Shown piece after piece: positions 9,277 through 17,912 of a DNA stretch of 64,000 nucleotides. Position numbers and translations under genes: made by a program. The stretch lies in the NCBI GenBank assembly GCA_035627375.1, contig DASPLX010000057.1, positions 1 to 64,000 on the forward strand, written 5' to 3'. Within the stretch, counting starts at the first letter, position 1; each line of letters begins with the position of its first letter. Under the pieces are notes generated by a model that worked only from the letters and a program-made list of their open reading frames with translations, was not told where the DNA came from and did not search any database. Source of the DNA: DASPLX01 sp035627375. Lineage in GTDB: Bacteria; Pseudomonadota; Gammaproteobacteria; Burkholderiales; Burkholderiaceae_D.

Positions 9277-11312
9277 GCGGCCTCCTCGGATGGCTCGGGT
9301 AGCGATGGCAGGGTGAATCGGAAGATTGTACCGCCCAGCGGATTCGGTTCGTGCACCAGCGTGCCGCCGTGGAATTCCGCCGCCGTGCGGCAAATGTTCA
9401 AACCCATGCCCATGCCTTCCGCCTTGGTCGAAAAGAACGGAGAGAACAAGCGTTCCGCGACGTCCGGGGCGATGCCGTGTCCCTGGTCGATGACCGAGAT
9501 GACGACGTTCGGCGCGCTCTTGTCGTCCGCGGCATCGCGGCCGAGCCCGGCGGCGATCCGCAGCACGCGCTTTTCGGACGGCGCGTCGCGCATGGCTTCG
9601 ATCGCGTTGCGCGTGAGATTGAGCAAGACCTGTTCGAGCAGGACGCGGTCGGCGGAGACGGCGGGAAGATCGGGCGCGATCGCGGTCTGCACCACCACGA
9701 AGAAGCGCTGCGCCTGCAATTCCACCAAGGGCAGCACGCTGTCGATCAGAGCGGCGATGCGGACCGTTTCGCGCGCCGGTTCGCGCTTCTTCACGAAGGC
9801 ATGCACGCTGCGGATGATCTGGCCGGCGCGCTGGGCTTGGGCGCCGGCCTTTTCCAGGGCGGTCTTGAGCAAGGCCATGTCGAGCTTGCCGGCCCTGCCG
9901 GCCTCGCTGTCGAGCAGATTCAACGCGCCGGCGGCATAGCTCGAGATCGCCGCCAGCGGCTGGTTCAATTCATGCGCCAGCGTCGAGGCGATCTCGCCCA
10001 TGGTGGCCAGGCGCGCGCCGGCTTGCAGCTTTTCCTGTTGCTGGCGGTTCAACTCCTCGGCGCGCTTGCGATCGGAGATGTCGAGGATGGAGCCCATCCA
10101 GCCGGTTTGCCGGCCGCTGTCGTCGACCAGCGGCGACTCGTAGATCAAGACCGGAAAGCGCTCGCCGCCGGCGCGCTGGAAAATCGTCTCGAACTGCGGC
10201 GTCACCGTGCCTTGCAGCACTTGCGAGAACCGCTGCTGGTATTCGTCCATCGCTTCCGGCGCCCAGTAAGGCATGGGCGGCGCCTTGCCGATCAATTCCT
10301 CGGCCGGCAAGCCGACCATCTGGCAGAACGCCGGGTTGACATAGGTGATCCGGCCTTCCAGGTCGCGCGCGCGCAAACCGGTCAGCAGCGAATTCTCCAT
10401 GGCGGTGCGGAACGCGACCTGCTGGCGCAAGGCGCCTTCGGCCGCGATGCGGCGCGTGATGTCGCGCCACAGCGCCCACAGGCTCCACAGGAGGCCGACC
10501 GACAGCAGGATCACCGAACCGACCAGGAGATTGGGCAGCAGCTTCGGCGCGCTCTTGAGACTGTTGGTGCGCAGGGTGAGCATCAGGCCCGGAAGATCGA
10601 GCGGTCGGCTGTGGGTATAGACGCCGCGCCCGAGGCCGCCGGCGGCGCGTCGGTCGATCACGTTGTCTTCGCCGTCGAGCAGAGCGATTTCATTGTCTTG
10701 GGCGAACCACCACGGCACCATTTCTTCCAGTATGGCGGTGGTCGAATAGCTGGCGATCAGGCTGCCCGTGTAGCGTTCGCCGGCCAGCAGCGGAACATGG
10801 TAGTCGAGCAGCATCGGCGCGCGCCGGCCGGGCGCGGCGGCCGGCGGACTGTATTGCGGCCGCCGCGTGGCGCGCGCTTCCTGGGCGGCCAGGCGCGAGG
10901 GATGGGACAGGCTTGTCGCGTCGAGCGGCGCCTCGTCGCTCGACGCGATCGATTTTCCTTCCGCGTCGAGCCATGCGAGGCGCACCAATTCGCGGTTGTT
11001 GCGCCGCAGCGTATTCGCGCGTTCGCGGAATTTCTCCGGCGACAGCGTGCCGGCCGCGAGATCGGCGGCGATCAGGCCGACGCTTTCCTCGTCGCGTCCG
11101 AGCTGGAAGCGGATCGCCTGCTCGACCCAGAGCGTATCGGCGATCAATTGCTCCTGGCGCTCGGTGCTTTCCATCTTCTGCGCCTGCCATGGCAGCCATA
11201 ACACGATCGGCAGGAATAGCAACATCAGCAGGAGCGGCACGAACCAGCGCCAGGTGTACTTGCGCGTGCGAAAGGAGGAACTCGATATCAGGCGCGGTCG
11301 GGGAACTTGCAT
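9246..11312 (-). CDS. PAS-containing sensor histidine kinase, DctS-like
   Basis: Membrane sensor kinase of 688 residues. One transmembrane segment is near 18-38 and a second near 258-283, enclosing a periplasmic double-Cache-like sensor with the stretch YHVPLLAGERYTGSL. A cytoplasmic PAS domain (about 300-420, RDLEGRITYVNPAFCQMVG) is followed by the phosphoacceptor region ELNQPLAAISSYA with His near 446, and an HATPase domain (motifs NLTRNAIEAM, DQGHGI, GMGMGLNICR). This is the HK layout of FixL/DctS-type kinases. The ATG at 11312 (MQVPRPRL) is preferred; an in-frame ATG 45 bases upstream lies close to the palindrome at 11362. The gene diverges from the TRAP receptor gene. Confidence 0.9.
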   Translation of the reverse strand: MQVPRPRLISSSSFRTRKYTWRWFVPLLLMLLFLPIVLWLPWQAQKMESTERQEQLIADTLWVEQAIRFQLGRDEESVGLIAADLAAGTLSPEKFRERANTLRRNNRELVRLAWLDAEGKSIASSDEAPLDATSLSHPSRLAAQEARATRRPQYSPPAAAPGRRAPMLLDYHVPLLAGERYTGSLIASYSTTAILEEMVPWWFAQDNEIALLDGEDNVIDRRAAGGLGRGVYTHSRPLDLPGLMLTLRTNSLKSAPKLLPNLLVGSVILLSVGLLWSLWALWRDITRRIAAEGALRQQVAFRTAMENSLLTGLRARDLEGRITYVNPAFCQMVGLPAEELIGKAPPMPYWAPEAMDEYQQRFSQVLQGTVTPQFETIFQRAGGERFPVLIYESPLVDDSGRQTGWMGSILDISDRKRAEELNRQQQEKLQAGARLATMGEIASTLAHELNQPLAAISSYAAGALNLLDSEAGRAGKLDMALLKTALEKAGAQAQRAGQIIRSVHAFVKKREPARETVRIAALIDSVLPLVELQAQRFFVVVQTAIAPDLPAVSADRVLLEQVLLNLTRNAIEAMRDAPSEKRVLRIAAGLGRDAADDKSAPNVVISVIDQGHGIAPDVAERLFSPFFSTKAEGMGMGLNICRTAAEFHGGTLVHEPNPLGGTIFRFTLPSLPEPSEEAACSISSTTKK

Positions 11313-11361
11313 GGATTCCAGTGTAGCGGAGCGGCATCGTTTTTCGTGCAAATGCATCGAT

Positions 11362-11375
11362 TGTGGTTAACCACA
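11362..11375. promoter_or_regulatory. 14-bp palindrome between kinase and TRAP receptor genes
   Basis: TGTGGTTAACCACA is a perfect inverted repeat lying just upstream of the probable -35 box of the TRAP receptor gene. Its position in the divergent region suggests an activator site for the adjacent response regulator. No second copy was noticed in the gap. Confidence 0.6.
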
Positions 11376-11376
11376 C

Positions 11377-11405
11377 TTGCCGGAGCATTTTCGCCTGATG
11401 ACAAT
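11377..11405 (+). promoter_or_regulatory. Probable sigma-70 promoter of the TRAP receptor gene
   Basis: TTGCCG and GACAAT are separated by 17 bases, and the -10 element is 40 bases before the start codon. The -10 is a poor match, which would fit dependence on an activator bound at the palindrome directly upstream. Confidence 0.45.
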
Positions 11406-11444
11406 GGGCGCCAGGAAACCGCTCCTCCGCCCAAGGGACCCCCG

Positions 11445-12443
11445 ATGAAATTGACATCCCTGCTTCTCGCCCTGTCCGCCGCGGCGATCGCGAACGCCAA
11501 CGCTTTCGCCCAGGCGCCGATCGTCATCAAGTTCAGTCATGTCGTGGCCAACGACACGCCGAAAGGCAATGCCGCGCTGAAGTTCAAGGAGCTGGCCGAA
11601 AGGGCAACCAACGGCCGGGTCAAGGTCGAGGTCTATCCGAACAGCCAGCTGTACAAGGACAAGGAAGAGCTCGAAGCGCTGCAGCTCGGCGCGGTGCAGA
11701 TGCTGGCGCCGTCGCTGGCCAAGTTCGGTCCGCTCGGCGTGAAGGAGTTCGAAGTCTTCGATCTGCCCTATATCTTCCCGTCCAAGCATGTGCTGACCCA
11801 GGTCACCGAGGGGCCGATCGGCAAGGACTTGCTGAAGAAGCTGGAATCCAAGGGCATCACCGGCCTCGCGTATTGGGACAACGGTTTCAAGGTCATGTCA
11901 TCCAACAAGCCGCTGCAGAAGGTTGCCGACTTCAAGGGCATGAAGATGCGCATCCAGTCGTCCAAGGTGATCGATTCGCAGATGCGCACGCTCGGCGCGA
12001 TTCCGCAGGTGATGGCGTTTTCCGAGGTCTACCAAGCGCTGCAGGGCGGCGTGGTCGACGGCACGGAGAACCCGCCGTCCAATTTCTACACGCAAAAGAT
12101 GCATGAGGTGCAGAAGCACTTGACGGTCTCCAATCACGGCTACCTGGGCTATGCCGTCATCGTCAACAAGAAATTCTGGGATGGCTTGCCGGCCGATATC
12201 CGTGCCCGGCTCGAGGGCGCGATGAAGGAGGCGACCAAGTACAACAACCAGATCGCGCAGCGCGAGAACGAGGAAGCGCTGGCCGAGGTGAAAAAGAGCG
12301 GCAAGACGCAGATCTACAATTTGTCGCTCGAGGAGCAGGCGGAATGGCGCAAGGCCTTGCTGCCGGTGCACAAGGAAATGGAAGGCCGTATTGGCAAGGA
12401 GCTGATCGAGGCCATCTACAAGGAATCGATGCCGAAGAAATAA
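11445..12443 (+). CDS. TRAP transporter periplasmic solute receptor, DctP family
   Basis: Periplasmic solute-binding subunit of a tripartite ATP-independent transporter, usually for C4-dicarboxylates or related acids. The 332-residue protein has a Sec signal (MKLTSLLLALSAAAIANANAFA) and then family signatures: IKFSHVVANDTPKG, LGAVQMLAPS, FEVFDLPYIF and VDGTENPPSNFYTQKMHEVQ. The ATG at 11445 has AAGGGA upstream; codons further up read through non-conserved sequence. The membrane subunits DctQ and DctM are missing on both sides: a stretch of over 500 bases without a protein gene follows. The receptor either serves a transporter encoded elsewhere or is an orphan. Confidence 0.93.
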   Translation: MKLTSLLLALSAAAIANANAFAQAPIVIKFSHVVANDTPKGNAALKFKELAERATNGRVKVEVYPNSQLYKDKEELEALQLGAVQMLAPSLAKFGPLGVKEFEVFDLPYIFPSKHVLTQVTEGPIGKDLLKKLESKGITGLAYWDNGFKVMSSNKPLQKVADFKGMKMRIQSSKVIDSQMRTLGAIPQVMAFSEVYQALQGGVVDGTENPPSNFYTQKMHEVQKHLTVSNHGYLGYAVIVNKKFWDGLPADIRARLEGAMKEATKYNNQIAQRENEEALAEVKKSGKTQIYNLSLEEQAEWRKALLPVHKEMEGRIGKELIEAIYKESMPKK

Positions 12444-12677
12444 GCCTTCGGAGGCGGCCGCGCCATGCGCGACGGCGCTCCTCGTCTTCGTCGCCGCGGC
12501 GCATCGCTAACTGTCTCTATCCGGATTCGCGGTTCTCGGGCTGCAAGGTCGTTGCATTCGATATAACAGGATGCGGGCGACGAACCGGCTGTTGTTGTTA
12601 TGTCATGATTGCTAACGACGACCGGCTCCCTACTCGCGGCGGCTCACTTGCCGCAAATCTCGCTTTGGTCGACTAAC

Positions 12678-12708
12678 TTGATTTATCGGTAAATGTTTGG
12701 TTTATAAT
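12678..12708 (+). promoter_or_regulatory. Probable promoter of an unassigned small RNA
   Basis: A consensus TATAAT (12703-12708) lies downstream of TTGATT (12678-12683). The 19-base spacing is long; TGATTT gives 18. The surrounding DNA is notably AT-rich compared with the rest of the gap. Confidence 0.55.
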
Positions 12709-12714
12709 TGCGCC

Positions 12715-12917
12715 ACCTCGCGACTACCCAATTTATGGGATATGCGTCGCGGCCTCGAATTCAGAAGGGGATGGTGCAAAAGAAAGGTAGCGATACCAAT
12801 GTACTCAGGAGACGCGTGTTTCAAGAAAATTGCAGGGTCGTGAAGTCTGCGGCCTCATAAAGCAGTCTGGAGCACAACGGCAGCATTTCAAGGCGCATCG
12901 GCAGATGCGCCTTTTTC
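12715..12917 (+). ncRNA. Candidate structured small RNA, about 200 nt, not identified
   Basis: The 12444-12983 gap between the TRAP receptor gene and ogt holds no protein gene of normal size but contains a self-contained transcription unit: a TATAAT promoter, about 200 bases and a strong intrinsic terminator. The RNA would begin with a hairpin (CGCGAC paired with GTCGCG, enclosing CCCA and TGGG) and contains a smaller one (GGTA, GCGA loop, TACC). The tmRNA, SRP RNA and tRNA signatures I know are absent. The 6S RNA class cannot be excluded from size alone, but I could not match its conserved bubble. Two short reading frames lie inside (29 codons from 12769, 14 codons from 12799), neither with a well-spaced ribosome binding site. 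The 270 bases before the promoter show nothing recognisable. Confidence 0.5.
12890..12917 (+). terminator. Intrinsic terminator of the small RNA candidate
   Basis: AAGGCGCATC pairs with GATGCGCCTT across the loop GGCA and runs into TTTTTCTTT. It ends about 70 bases before the ogt start. Confidence 0.88.
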
Positions 12918-12986
12918 TTTGTGCGCGCAAAATTCGCTATCCTAGCGTCCTGAATCAACGAACTTCTCACTCAGGACACCAGCGTG

Positions 12987-13484
12987 ATGAAAACTCCCGA
13001 ACGCCACGCTCTTTTCTCCGCCATCGTCGCTGCGCCGTTCGGCGCCGTCGGCATCCGCACCGCGGCCGGCGCCGTGCGGGAGATGGTTTATCTGCAACCG
13101 AGCTTCGCCGAAAAAGCCCCGGGCGACGCGCTGTCGGAGCAGGCGGCGCGCCAGATCGAGCGCTATCTGAAGGATCCCGATTTCCGCTTCGACCTGCCGC
13201 TGGAGCCGGTCGGCACCGAATTCCAGCGCAAGGTCTGGAACGTGATTTCTTCCATACCGCGCGGTGAAGTGTTCACTTACGGCCAGGTCGCCAGGCACAT
13301 CAAATCGGCGCCGCGCGCGGTCGGTCAGGCGTGCGGCGCGAACTGGTTTCCACTCGTCATTCCCTGCCATCGTGTGACCGCTTCGGGGGGCATCGGCGGC
13401 TTTTCCAATCACGACGACGAGACCGGATTCCATCTCGGGGTCAAGCGCTGGTTGCTGGCCCACGAAGGCGTCCCGGGTTACTGA
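12987..13484 (+). CDS. ogt: Methylated-DNA-[protein]-cysteine S-methyltransferase
   Basis: Suicide DNA repair protein that moves the methyl group from O6-methylguanine to its own cysteine. The active site VIPCHRV is present, followed by GGIGGF, and the helix-turn-helix segment reads TYGQVARHI. At about 165 residues it is the Ogt type without an AdaA domain. GTG at 12984 directly precedes the ATG, and either could be used; AGGA at 12973 serves both. The TGA stop overlaps the ATG of xerD (TGATG), so the two are coupled. Confidence 0.95.
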   Translation: MKTPERHALFSAIVAAPFGAVGIRTAAGAVREMVYLQPSFAEKAPGDALSEQAARQIERYLKDPDFRFDLPLEPVGTEFQRKVWNVISSIPRGEVFTYGQVARHIKSAPRAVGQACGANWFPLVIPCHRVTASGGIGGFSNHDDETGFHLGVKRWLLAHEGVPGY

Positions 13485-14389
13485 TGGCGGAAGCGCGGCA
13501 GGAAAGCCAGGCGGCGATCGACGAATTCTGCGATACGTTGTGGCTCGAGGATGGCTTGGCGAAAAACACGCTGGAAGCCTATCGGCGCGACATGCACCTG
13601 TTCGCGTGCTGGCTGCATGAGACGCGCGGCAAGGAGTTGTACGCCGCGCAAGCCGACGACTTGAACGCCTATTTCGCGGCGCGCCATGCAGGCAGCAAGG
13701 CGACCTCGGCCAATCGCCGCCTCGCCGTGCTCAAGCGCTTCTACCGCCTGGCGCTGCGGCAAAACCGGATCGCCGCCGATCCTTGCCTGAAGATGAAGTC
13801 GGCCAAGCAAGCGCCGCGTTTTCCCAAGACGCTCAGCGAAGCTCAGGTCGAGGCCTTGCTTGCCGCGCCCGACGTGAATACGCCGCTCGGCCTGCGCGAT
13901 CGGACCATGCTCGAGCTGATGTACGCGAGCGGCTTGCGCGTGTCCGAACTCGTCCTGCTGAAATCGGTCGAGGTCGGCATGAACGAAGGCGTGCTGCGCA
14001 TCACCGGCAAGGGCGCCAAGACGCGCCTGGTTCCGTTCGGCGAAGAGGCGCGCGCCTGGATCGAGCGTTATTTGCAGGAAGCGCGCGGCGCCATCCTGAA
14101 CGGCCAGGTCGACGATGCCTTGTTCGTCACGGCGCGCGGCGGCGCGATGACGCGCCAGATGTTCTGGACGCTGATCAAGAAATACGCGCTGCGGGCCGGC
14201 ATCAACGCTCCCTTGTCGCCGCATACCTTGCGCCATGCCTTTGCGACGCATCTGCTGAACCATGGCGCCGATTTGCGCGTCGTGCAATTGCTGCTCGGCC
14301 ATGCCGATATCTCGACCACGCAAATCTATACCCACGTGGCCCGCGAACGCCTGAAGCAGCTGCATGCCCGGCATCATCCGCGCGGATGA
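13484..14389 (+). CDS. xerD: Site-specific tyrosine recombinase XerD
   Basis: Resolves chromosome dimers at dif together with XerC at the division septum. The 301-residue protein has the SAM-like N-terminal domain (FCDTLWLEDGLAKNTLEAYRR) and a catalytic domain with ASGLRVSEL (Arg near 149), TGKGAKTR (Lys), HTLRHAFATHLL (His, Arg), LLGHADISTTQIYTHV (His, Tyr near 282). All six catalytic positions are intact. It is coupled to ogt by an overlapping stop and start. The partner XerC is not in the window. Confidence 0.95.
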   Translation: MAEARQESQAAIDEFCDTLWLEDGLAKNTLEAYRRDMHLFACWLHETRGKELYAAQADDLNAYFAARHAGSKATSANRRLAVLKRFYRLALRQNRIAADPCLKMKSAKQAPRFPKTLSEAQVEALLAAPDVNTPLGLRDRTMLELMYASGLRVSELVLLKSVEVGMNEGVLRITGKGAKTRLVPFGEEARAWIERYLQEARGAILNGQVDDALFVTARGGAMTRQMFWTLIKKYALRAGINAPLSPHTLRHAFATHLLNHGADLRVVQLLLGHADISTTQIYTHVARERLKQLHARHHPRG

Positions 14390-14592
14390 GAAATCCTCCG
14401 TGGCGGAAACCGCGAGGCTCGTTCCGCCGTCGACGATAGGCGATCCTGCTTGCGCTCAAGCCGGCGGCTTGACTTTCCCGTTACGCTAACCGCAGGCGGA
14501 GCGGCGCGCAGCCGACCCGTTGCGCCGGCCGCGGCCGCGATCCGGCGCGCGGCCGTCATCGATTTCATGCCATCCTGCAAGAAGCCGCCGCG

Positions 14593-15720
14593 GTGAACTC
14601 CAGCTCTCCGGATTCTGCCGCATCGTCGACAGCACGCGAGGCGACCCGCCGTCGCATGCATCTGCGCGCCACCTGGTTCGCCGCCGCCGACTATGCGCTC
14701 AATACTCTGATCCTGTGCGGCTTTGCCGTCATCGGCACCGTCCCGTTCGAGGTACCGCTGCGCGTTCTTGCGATCGCCGTCGTGTTCAATGCCGTATTCG
14801 TCGCCGGTATCGTGTCGGGCTTCACGCAACGTTTCCGCGATCCTTCGATGACCGCGCTCCAGGTGTTCGCCGCTTGCGGCATCAACCTGCTGGCGCTGTT
14901 GCTCGCGCCGCAGATCGCCTACATGGCGATCGTCAACCTGTTCGTGCTGCTGTCCTACGGCAGCCTGCATTTTTCGCAGCGCACTTTCCTGTTCGCCTGG
15001 GTCGCCCTGTCCGTCGTGCTCGGCATCGAATTGCGCATGGTCGGGGCGTATGTCGATATCGCCGCCACGACCGGCGGCGAACGCTGGTTCTTCTGGGCGG
15101 TCGTGACGATCGCGCTCGGCCGCTTCCTGGCGATCCATGCCGAAGTCTCGCGCCTGCGCGCCGGCCTGCATGAACGCAACCGGGAACTGGGGTTGATGGC
15201 GGCACGCATGGCCGACCTGGCGAGCCGCGACGAACTGACCGGATTGTGGAACCGGCGCGAATTCATGCATCGGCTGGAAGAAGAACGCAAGCGGATCGGA
15301 CGGCGCGGCGGACGGTTCTGTGTGGCATTGATCGATGCCGATCACTTCAAGCAAGTCAACGACCGTTTCGGCCACCTGGCGGGCGACGCCGTGCTGCGGG
15401 AACTGGCCCAGGTTTTCGATCGCACGCGCCGGGTGAGCGATACGCTGGCGCGCTATGGCGGCGAGGAATTCATCCTGCTGCTGCTCGATGTGGACCTCGA
15501 AGCCGCGCTGCCGGCCGTCGAGAGAATGCGCGGCGGCGTGCAGTCGCATGATTGGTCGCGGATCGCGCCGGAACTGCAAGTGACGGTGTCGATCGGCGTC
15601 GCCTCCTGGCGCCAGAACGAGGATATCGGCCAAGTCATCAATCGCGCCGATGCCGCGCTGTACGATGCCAAGGCCGCCGGCCGCAATTGCGTGCGCGCGG
15701 CGCCGCCGGAGCGGACATGA
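14593..15720 (+). CDS. Membrane-anchored diguanylate cyclase (GGDEF)
   Basis: Makes cyclic di-GMP from two GTP at the inner membrane. The N-terminal half (about 25-195) has six hydrophobic segments with no named sensor domain that I recognise; the GGDEF domain follows (about 210-370). The signature is GGEEF near residue 289, with LIDADHFKQVND and SIGVASW also intact, so it should be active. An RxxD inhibitory site (RVSD) lies five residues before GGEEF, so product inhibition is expected. The start is a GTG at 14593 with a weak ribosome binding site; the ATG at 14656 is an alternative. No EAL domain or partner gene is adjacent. Confidence 0.9.
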   Translation: MNSSSPDSAASSTAREATRRRMHLRATWFAAADYALNTLILCGFAVIGTVPFEVPLRVLAIAVVFNAVFVAGIVSGFTQRFRDPSMTALQVFAACGINLLALLLAPQIAYMAIVNLFVLLSYGSLHFSQRTFLFAWVALSVVLGIELRMVGAYVDIAATTGGERWFFWAVVTIALGRFLAIHAEVSRLRAGLHERNRELGLMAARMADLASRDELTGLWNRREFMHRLEEERKRIGRRGGRFCVALIDADHFKQVNDRFGHLAGDAVLRELAQVFDRTRRVSDTLARYGGEEFILLLLDVDLEAALPAVERMRGGVQSHDWSRIAPELQVTVSIGVASWRQNEDIGQVINRADAALYDAKAAGRNCVRAAPPERT

Positions 15721-15754
15721 AAAACCCCGCGGCCGAATTGCTCGGACGCGGGGG
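15720..15754 (-). terminator. Intrinsic terminator of the phasin gene
   Basis: CCCCGCG pairs with CGCGGGG around an imperfect inner stem, and on the minus strand it is followed by a run of five T. It overlaps the stop region of the converging cyclase gene. Confidence 0.75.
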
Positions 15755-15786
15755 CGGAGAGAGGCTCGATACGGATCAGGCGGGAA

Positions 15787-16359
15787 TCAGGCGGCGGCTT
15801 TCTTGGCGCGGACGGCGGTCTTTTCCGTCGCTTGCACGAACTGGTCGGCGGCGGTCGCCAGGTTGGCTTCGACGGCTTCCATCGCCTGCTTGGTCGCCTT
15901 GCTCAGTTGCTCGAAGCCGGCGTTGGCATTGCCGACCACGGTCTTGACGAGCGCGATGGCGGATTCGGAACCGGCGGGCGCGTTCCTCGCGACATCTTCC
16001 ACGAAAGCGATGACCTTGCGATTGGTCTCGGTGATTTGCTCGTCGGCGGTCTTGGTGAATTCGGCCTGCGCGTTCGAGGCGATGCCGGCCAGGTGACGGC
16101 CGTAGGAAACGGCCTTGTGCGCGGCGGGCTGCACTTGGGCTGCGCTCAGAGTGAAGAATTCCTGCGGATCCCTGGCCGTCAGCAATTGCTTGACGGTGGA
16201 GGCGGATTCTTCGAGCGATGCGCGGGCGACGCTCATGTTGAGATCGACCACTTTTTCGACGCTTTCCAGCGCCTTGCCCGACAGGGCGGCAAAAATGTTC
16301 AGCTGGGCGTTGAGATTGGCCTTGGTGGCATTCGACAATTGTTCCGGAATCGCAAACAT
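15787..16359 (-). CDS. phaP: Phasin, polyhydroxyalkanoate granule-associated protein
   Basis: Small amphipathic protein that coats polyhydroxybutyrate granules. The 190-residue, almost wholly helical sequence begins MFAIPEQLSNATKANLNAQL and continues with the Phasin_2-type pattern of regularly spaced Ala, Glu and Lys, ending in a basic AVRAKKAAA tail. AAGGAGAG stands eight bases before the ATG at 16359. It is monocistronic with its own terminator. Phasins of this type are typical of polyhydroxybutyrate-storing Burkholderiales. No polymerase gene is in the window. Confidence 0.93.
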   Translation of the reverse strand: MFAIPEQLSNATKANLNAQLNIFAALSGKALESVEKVVDLNMSVARASLEESASTVKQLLTARDPQEFFTLSAAQVQPAAHKAVSYGRHLAGIASNAQAEFTKTADEQITETNRKVIAFVEDVARNAPAGSESAIALVKTVVGNANAGFEQLSKATKQAMEAVEANLATAADQFVQATEKTAVRAKKAAA

Positions 16360-16621
16360 GATGCTCTCCTTGAATGAGGGTGATCGCGGGGGAGTAAAAC
16401 GGTGGCTGCGGGCGCTGCATTTGTGCATCGCAACAATGAGTATTATGAGGTCGAGCCTTATGAAGTCAAGGAGTTTTTGATGCGTTGCACAAAATAATCG
16501 GCTTTTCTTGTTCCGGAACAAACTTTCCGAGTCGATCGCGAAAGCGTGCGCTTGCACACCCTGGGCGGCGCCGATTCCTCGGGCATAATGTGCGGCTGGA
16601 AATTCCACTCCTTATGTACGC

Positions 16622-17113
16622 ATGGCGAAGAAAGAACACGTTTCCGAGACCCCGGCCACCCAGTTCCTGCGCAAGCACGGCATCGCTTTTTCCGAACATC
16701 CGTACGAGTATGAAGACCATGGCGGCACAGCCGTGTCGTCGCGCGAACTCGGCGTCGACGAGCATTGCGTGGTCAAGACGCTCGTCATGCAGGACGAGGC
16801 AGCCAAGCCGCTGGTCGTCCTGATGCACGGGGACCGCAAGGTATCGACCAAGAACCTGGCGCGCCAGATCGGCTGCAAATCGGTCGAGCCGTGCAAGCCG
16901 GAAGTCGCCAATCGCCACTCCGGCTACCTGATCGGCGGCACTTCGCCGTTCGGCACGCGCAAGGCCATGCCCGTGTATGTCGAGGAAAGCATCCTGGCGC
17001 TCGAGAAGATCTATATCAACGGCGGACGGCGCGGCTATCTGGTCGGCATTTCGCCGCAAGTGCTGGCGCCGCTGCTGGCCGCGAAGCCGGTCCGTTGCGC
17101 GTTGGAAGAATAG
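16622..17113 (+). CDS. ybaK: Cys-tRNA(Pro)/Cys-tRNA(Cys) deacylase, YbaK family
   Basis: Trans-editing enzyme that hydrolyses mischarged Cys-tRNA(Pro). The 163-residue protein shows the YbaK fold with the key lysine in CVVKTLVM near residue 48, and conserved GYLIGGTSPFGT and YINGGRRGYLVGISP. Length is normal. A second, more divergent member of the superfamily is encoded at 41.7 kb. It is followed by plsY after about 120 bases. Confidence 0.93.
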   Translation: MAKKEHVSETPATQFLRKHGIAFSEHPYEYEDHGGTAVSSRELGVDEHCVVKTLVMQDEAAKPLVVLMHGDRKVSTKNLARQIGCKSVEPCKPEVANRHSGYLIGGTSPFGTRKAMPVYVEESILALEKIYINGGRRGYLVGISPQVLAPLLAAKPVRCALEE

Positions 17114-17234
17114 CTTTCCAGAGCCGGCAGGGGCACGTATCATGTGCCGTTTTTTCGGGGCGCACGCACCGGAACTCGTTTTGAACAAGCGACGCCGGAC
17201 ATGAAGTGATCCGGCGCAAGGGAGAATGCAAACA

Positions 17235-17840
17235 ATGTACAGCGCTCTATTTGCCGTCATCGCCTATCTGATCGGTTCGATCTCGTTCGCCGTCGTGGTC
17301 AGCAAGCTGTTCGGGCTGGCCGATCCGCGCACCTACGGCTCGAAGAATCCCGGCGCCACCAACGTGCTGCGCAGCGGCAACAAGGCCGCCGCCGCATTGA
17401 CCTTGCTAGGCGACGGCATCAAGGGTTGGTTCGCGGTCTGGCTGGCGCAGCGTTTCTCGGAGCAATACGGCGTCGGCGAGAGCGGCGTCGCGCTGGTCGC
17501 CGTCGCGGTCTTCGTCGGCCACCTGTGGCCGGTGTTTTTCCGCTTCAAGGGCGGCAAGGGCGTGGCGACCGCGCTCGGCGTGCTGCTCGCATTGAACGGC
17601 TGGCTCGGCCTCGCCACGCTCGCCACCTGGCTCGTGATCGCGTATGCCTTCCGTTATTCCTCGCTGGCAGCCCTGGTGGCGAGCGCGTTCGCGCCGTTCT
17701 ATTACGGCTTGCTGTTCGGGGTGGCACCGGGACTGTTCGCGGTGCTGGTCATGAGCGGTTTGCTGGTTTACCGTCATCGCCAGAATATCGGCAATCTCCT
17801 GGCCGGCAAGGAAAGCCGCATCGGCGCCAAGAAAAAATAA
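17235..17840 (+). CDS. plsY: Acyl-phosphate glycerol-3-phosphate acyltransferase PlsY
   Basis: Inner-membrane enzyme that transfers the acyl group from acyl phosphate to glycerol 3-phosphate, starting phospholipid synthesis. The three family motifs are visible: SKNPGATNVLRSGNK, HLWPVFFRFKGGKGVATALG and the C-terminal RHRQNIGNLLAGKE. An ATG lies at 17226, but GGAG ends only one base before it and ten bases before the ATG at 17235, so the latter (MYSALFAVIAYLIGS) is preferred. The stop codon overlaps the T-run side of the pal terminator from the opposite strand. Confidence 0.94.
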   Translation: MYSALFAVIAYLIGSISFAVVVSKLFGLADPRTYGSKNPGATNVLRSGNKAAAALTLLGDGIKGWFAVWLAQRFSEQYGVGESGVALVAVAVFVGHLWPVFFRFKGGKGVATALGVLLALNGWLGLATLATWLVIAYAFRYSSLAALVASAFAPFYYGLLFGVAPGLFAVLVMSGLLVYRHRQNIGNLLAGKESRIGAKKK

Positions 17841-17865
17841 CGCCATCGGTTCGCACCGATGGCGT
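17829..17865 (-). terminator. Intrinsic terminator of the pal-like gene
   Basis: ACGCCATCGGT pairs exactly with ACCGATGGCGT over a four-base loop, followed on the minus strand by TATTTTTTC. The T-run is supplied by the last codons of the converging plsY gene. Confidence 0.85.
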
Positions 17866-17912
17866 CTGGACAGAGGAAACGCGCTATCGGGCGGACAGCG
17901 CGTATCCTGCGC

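Noticed and set aside
12769..12858. 29-codon frame (starting MVQKK) inside the small RNA candidate
   Set aside because: The purine-rich GGGG touches the ATG, leaving no spacing for ribosome binding, and the peptide matches nothing known to me. Kept only as an alternative to the RNA call.
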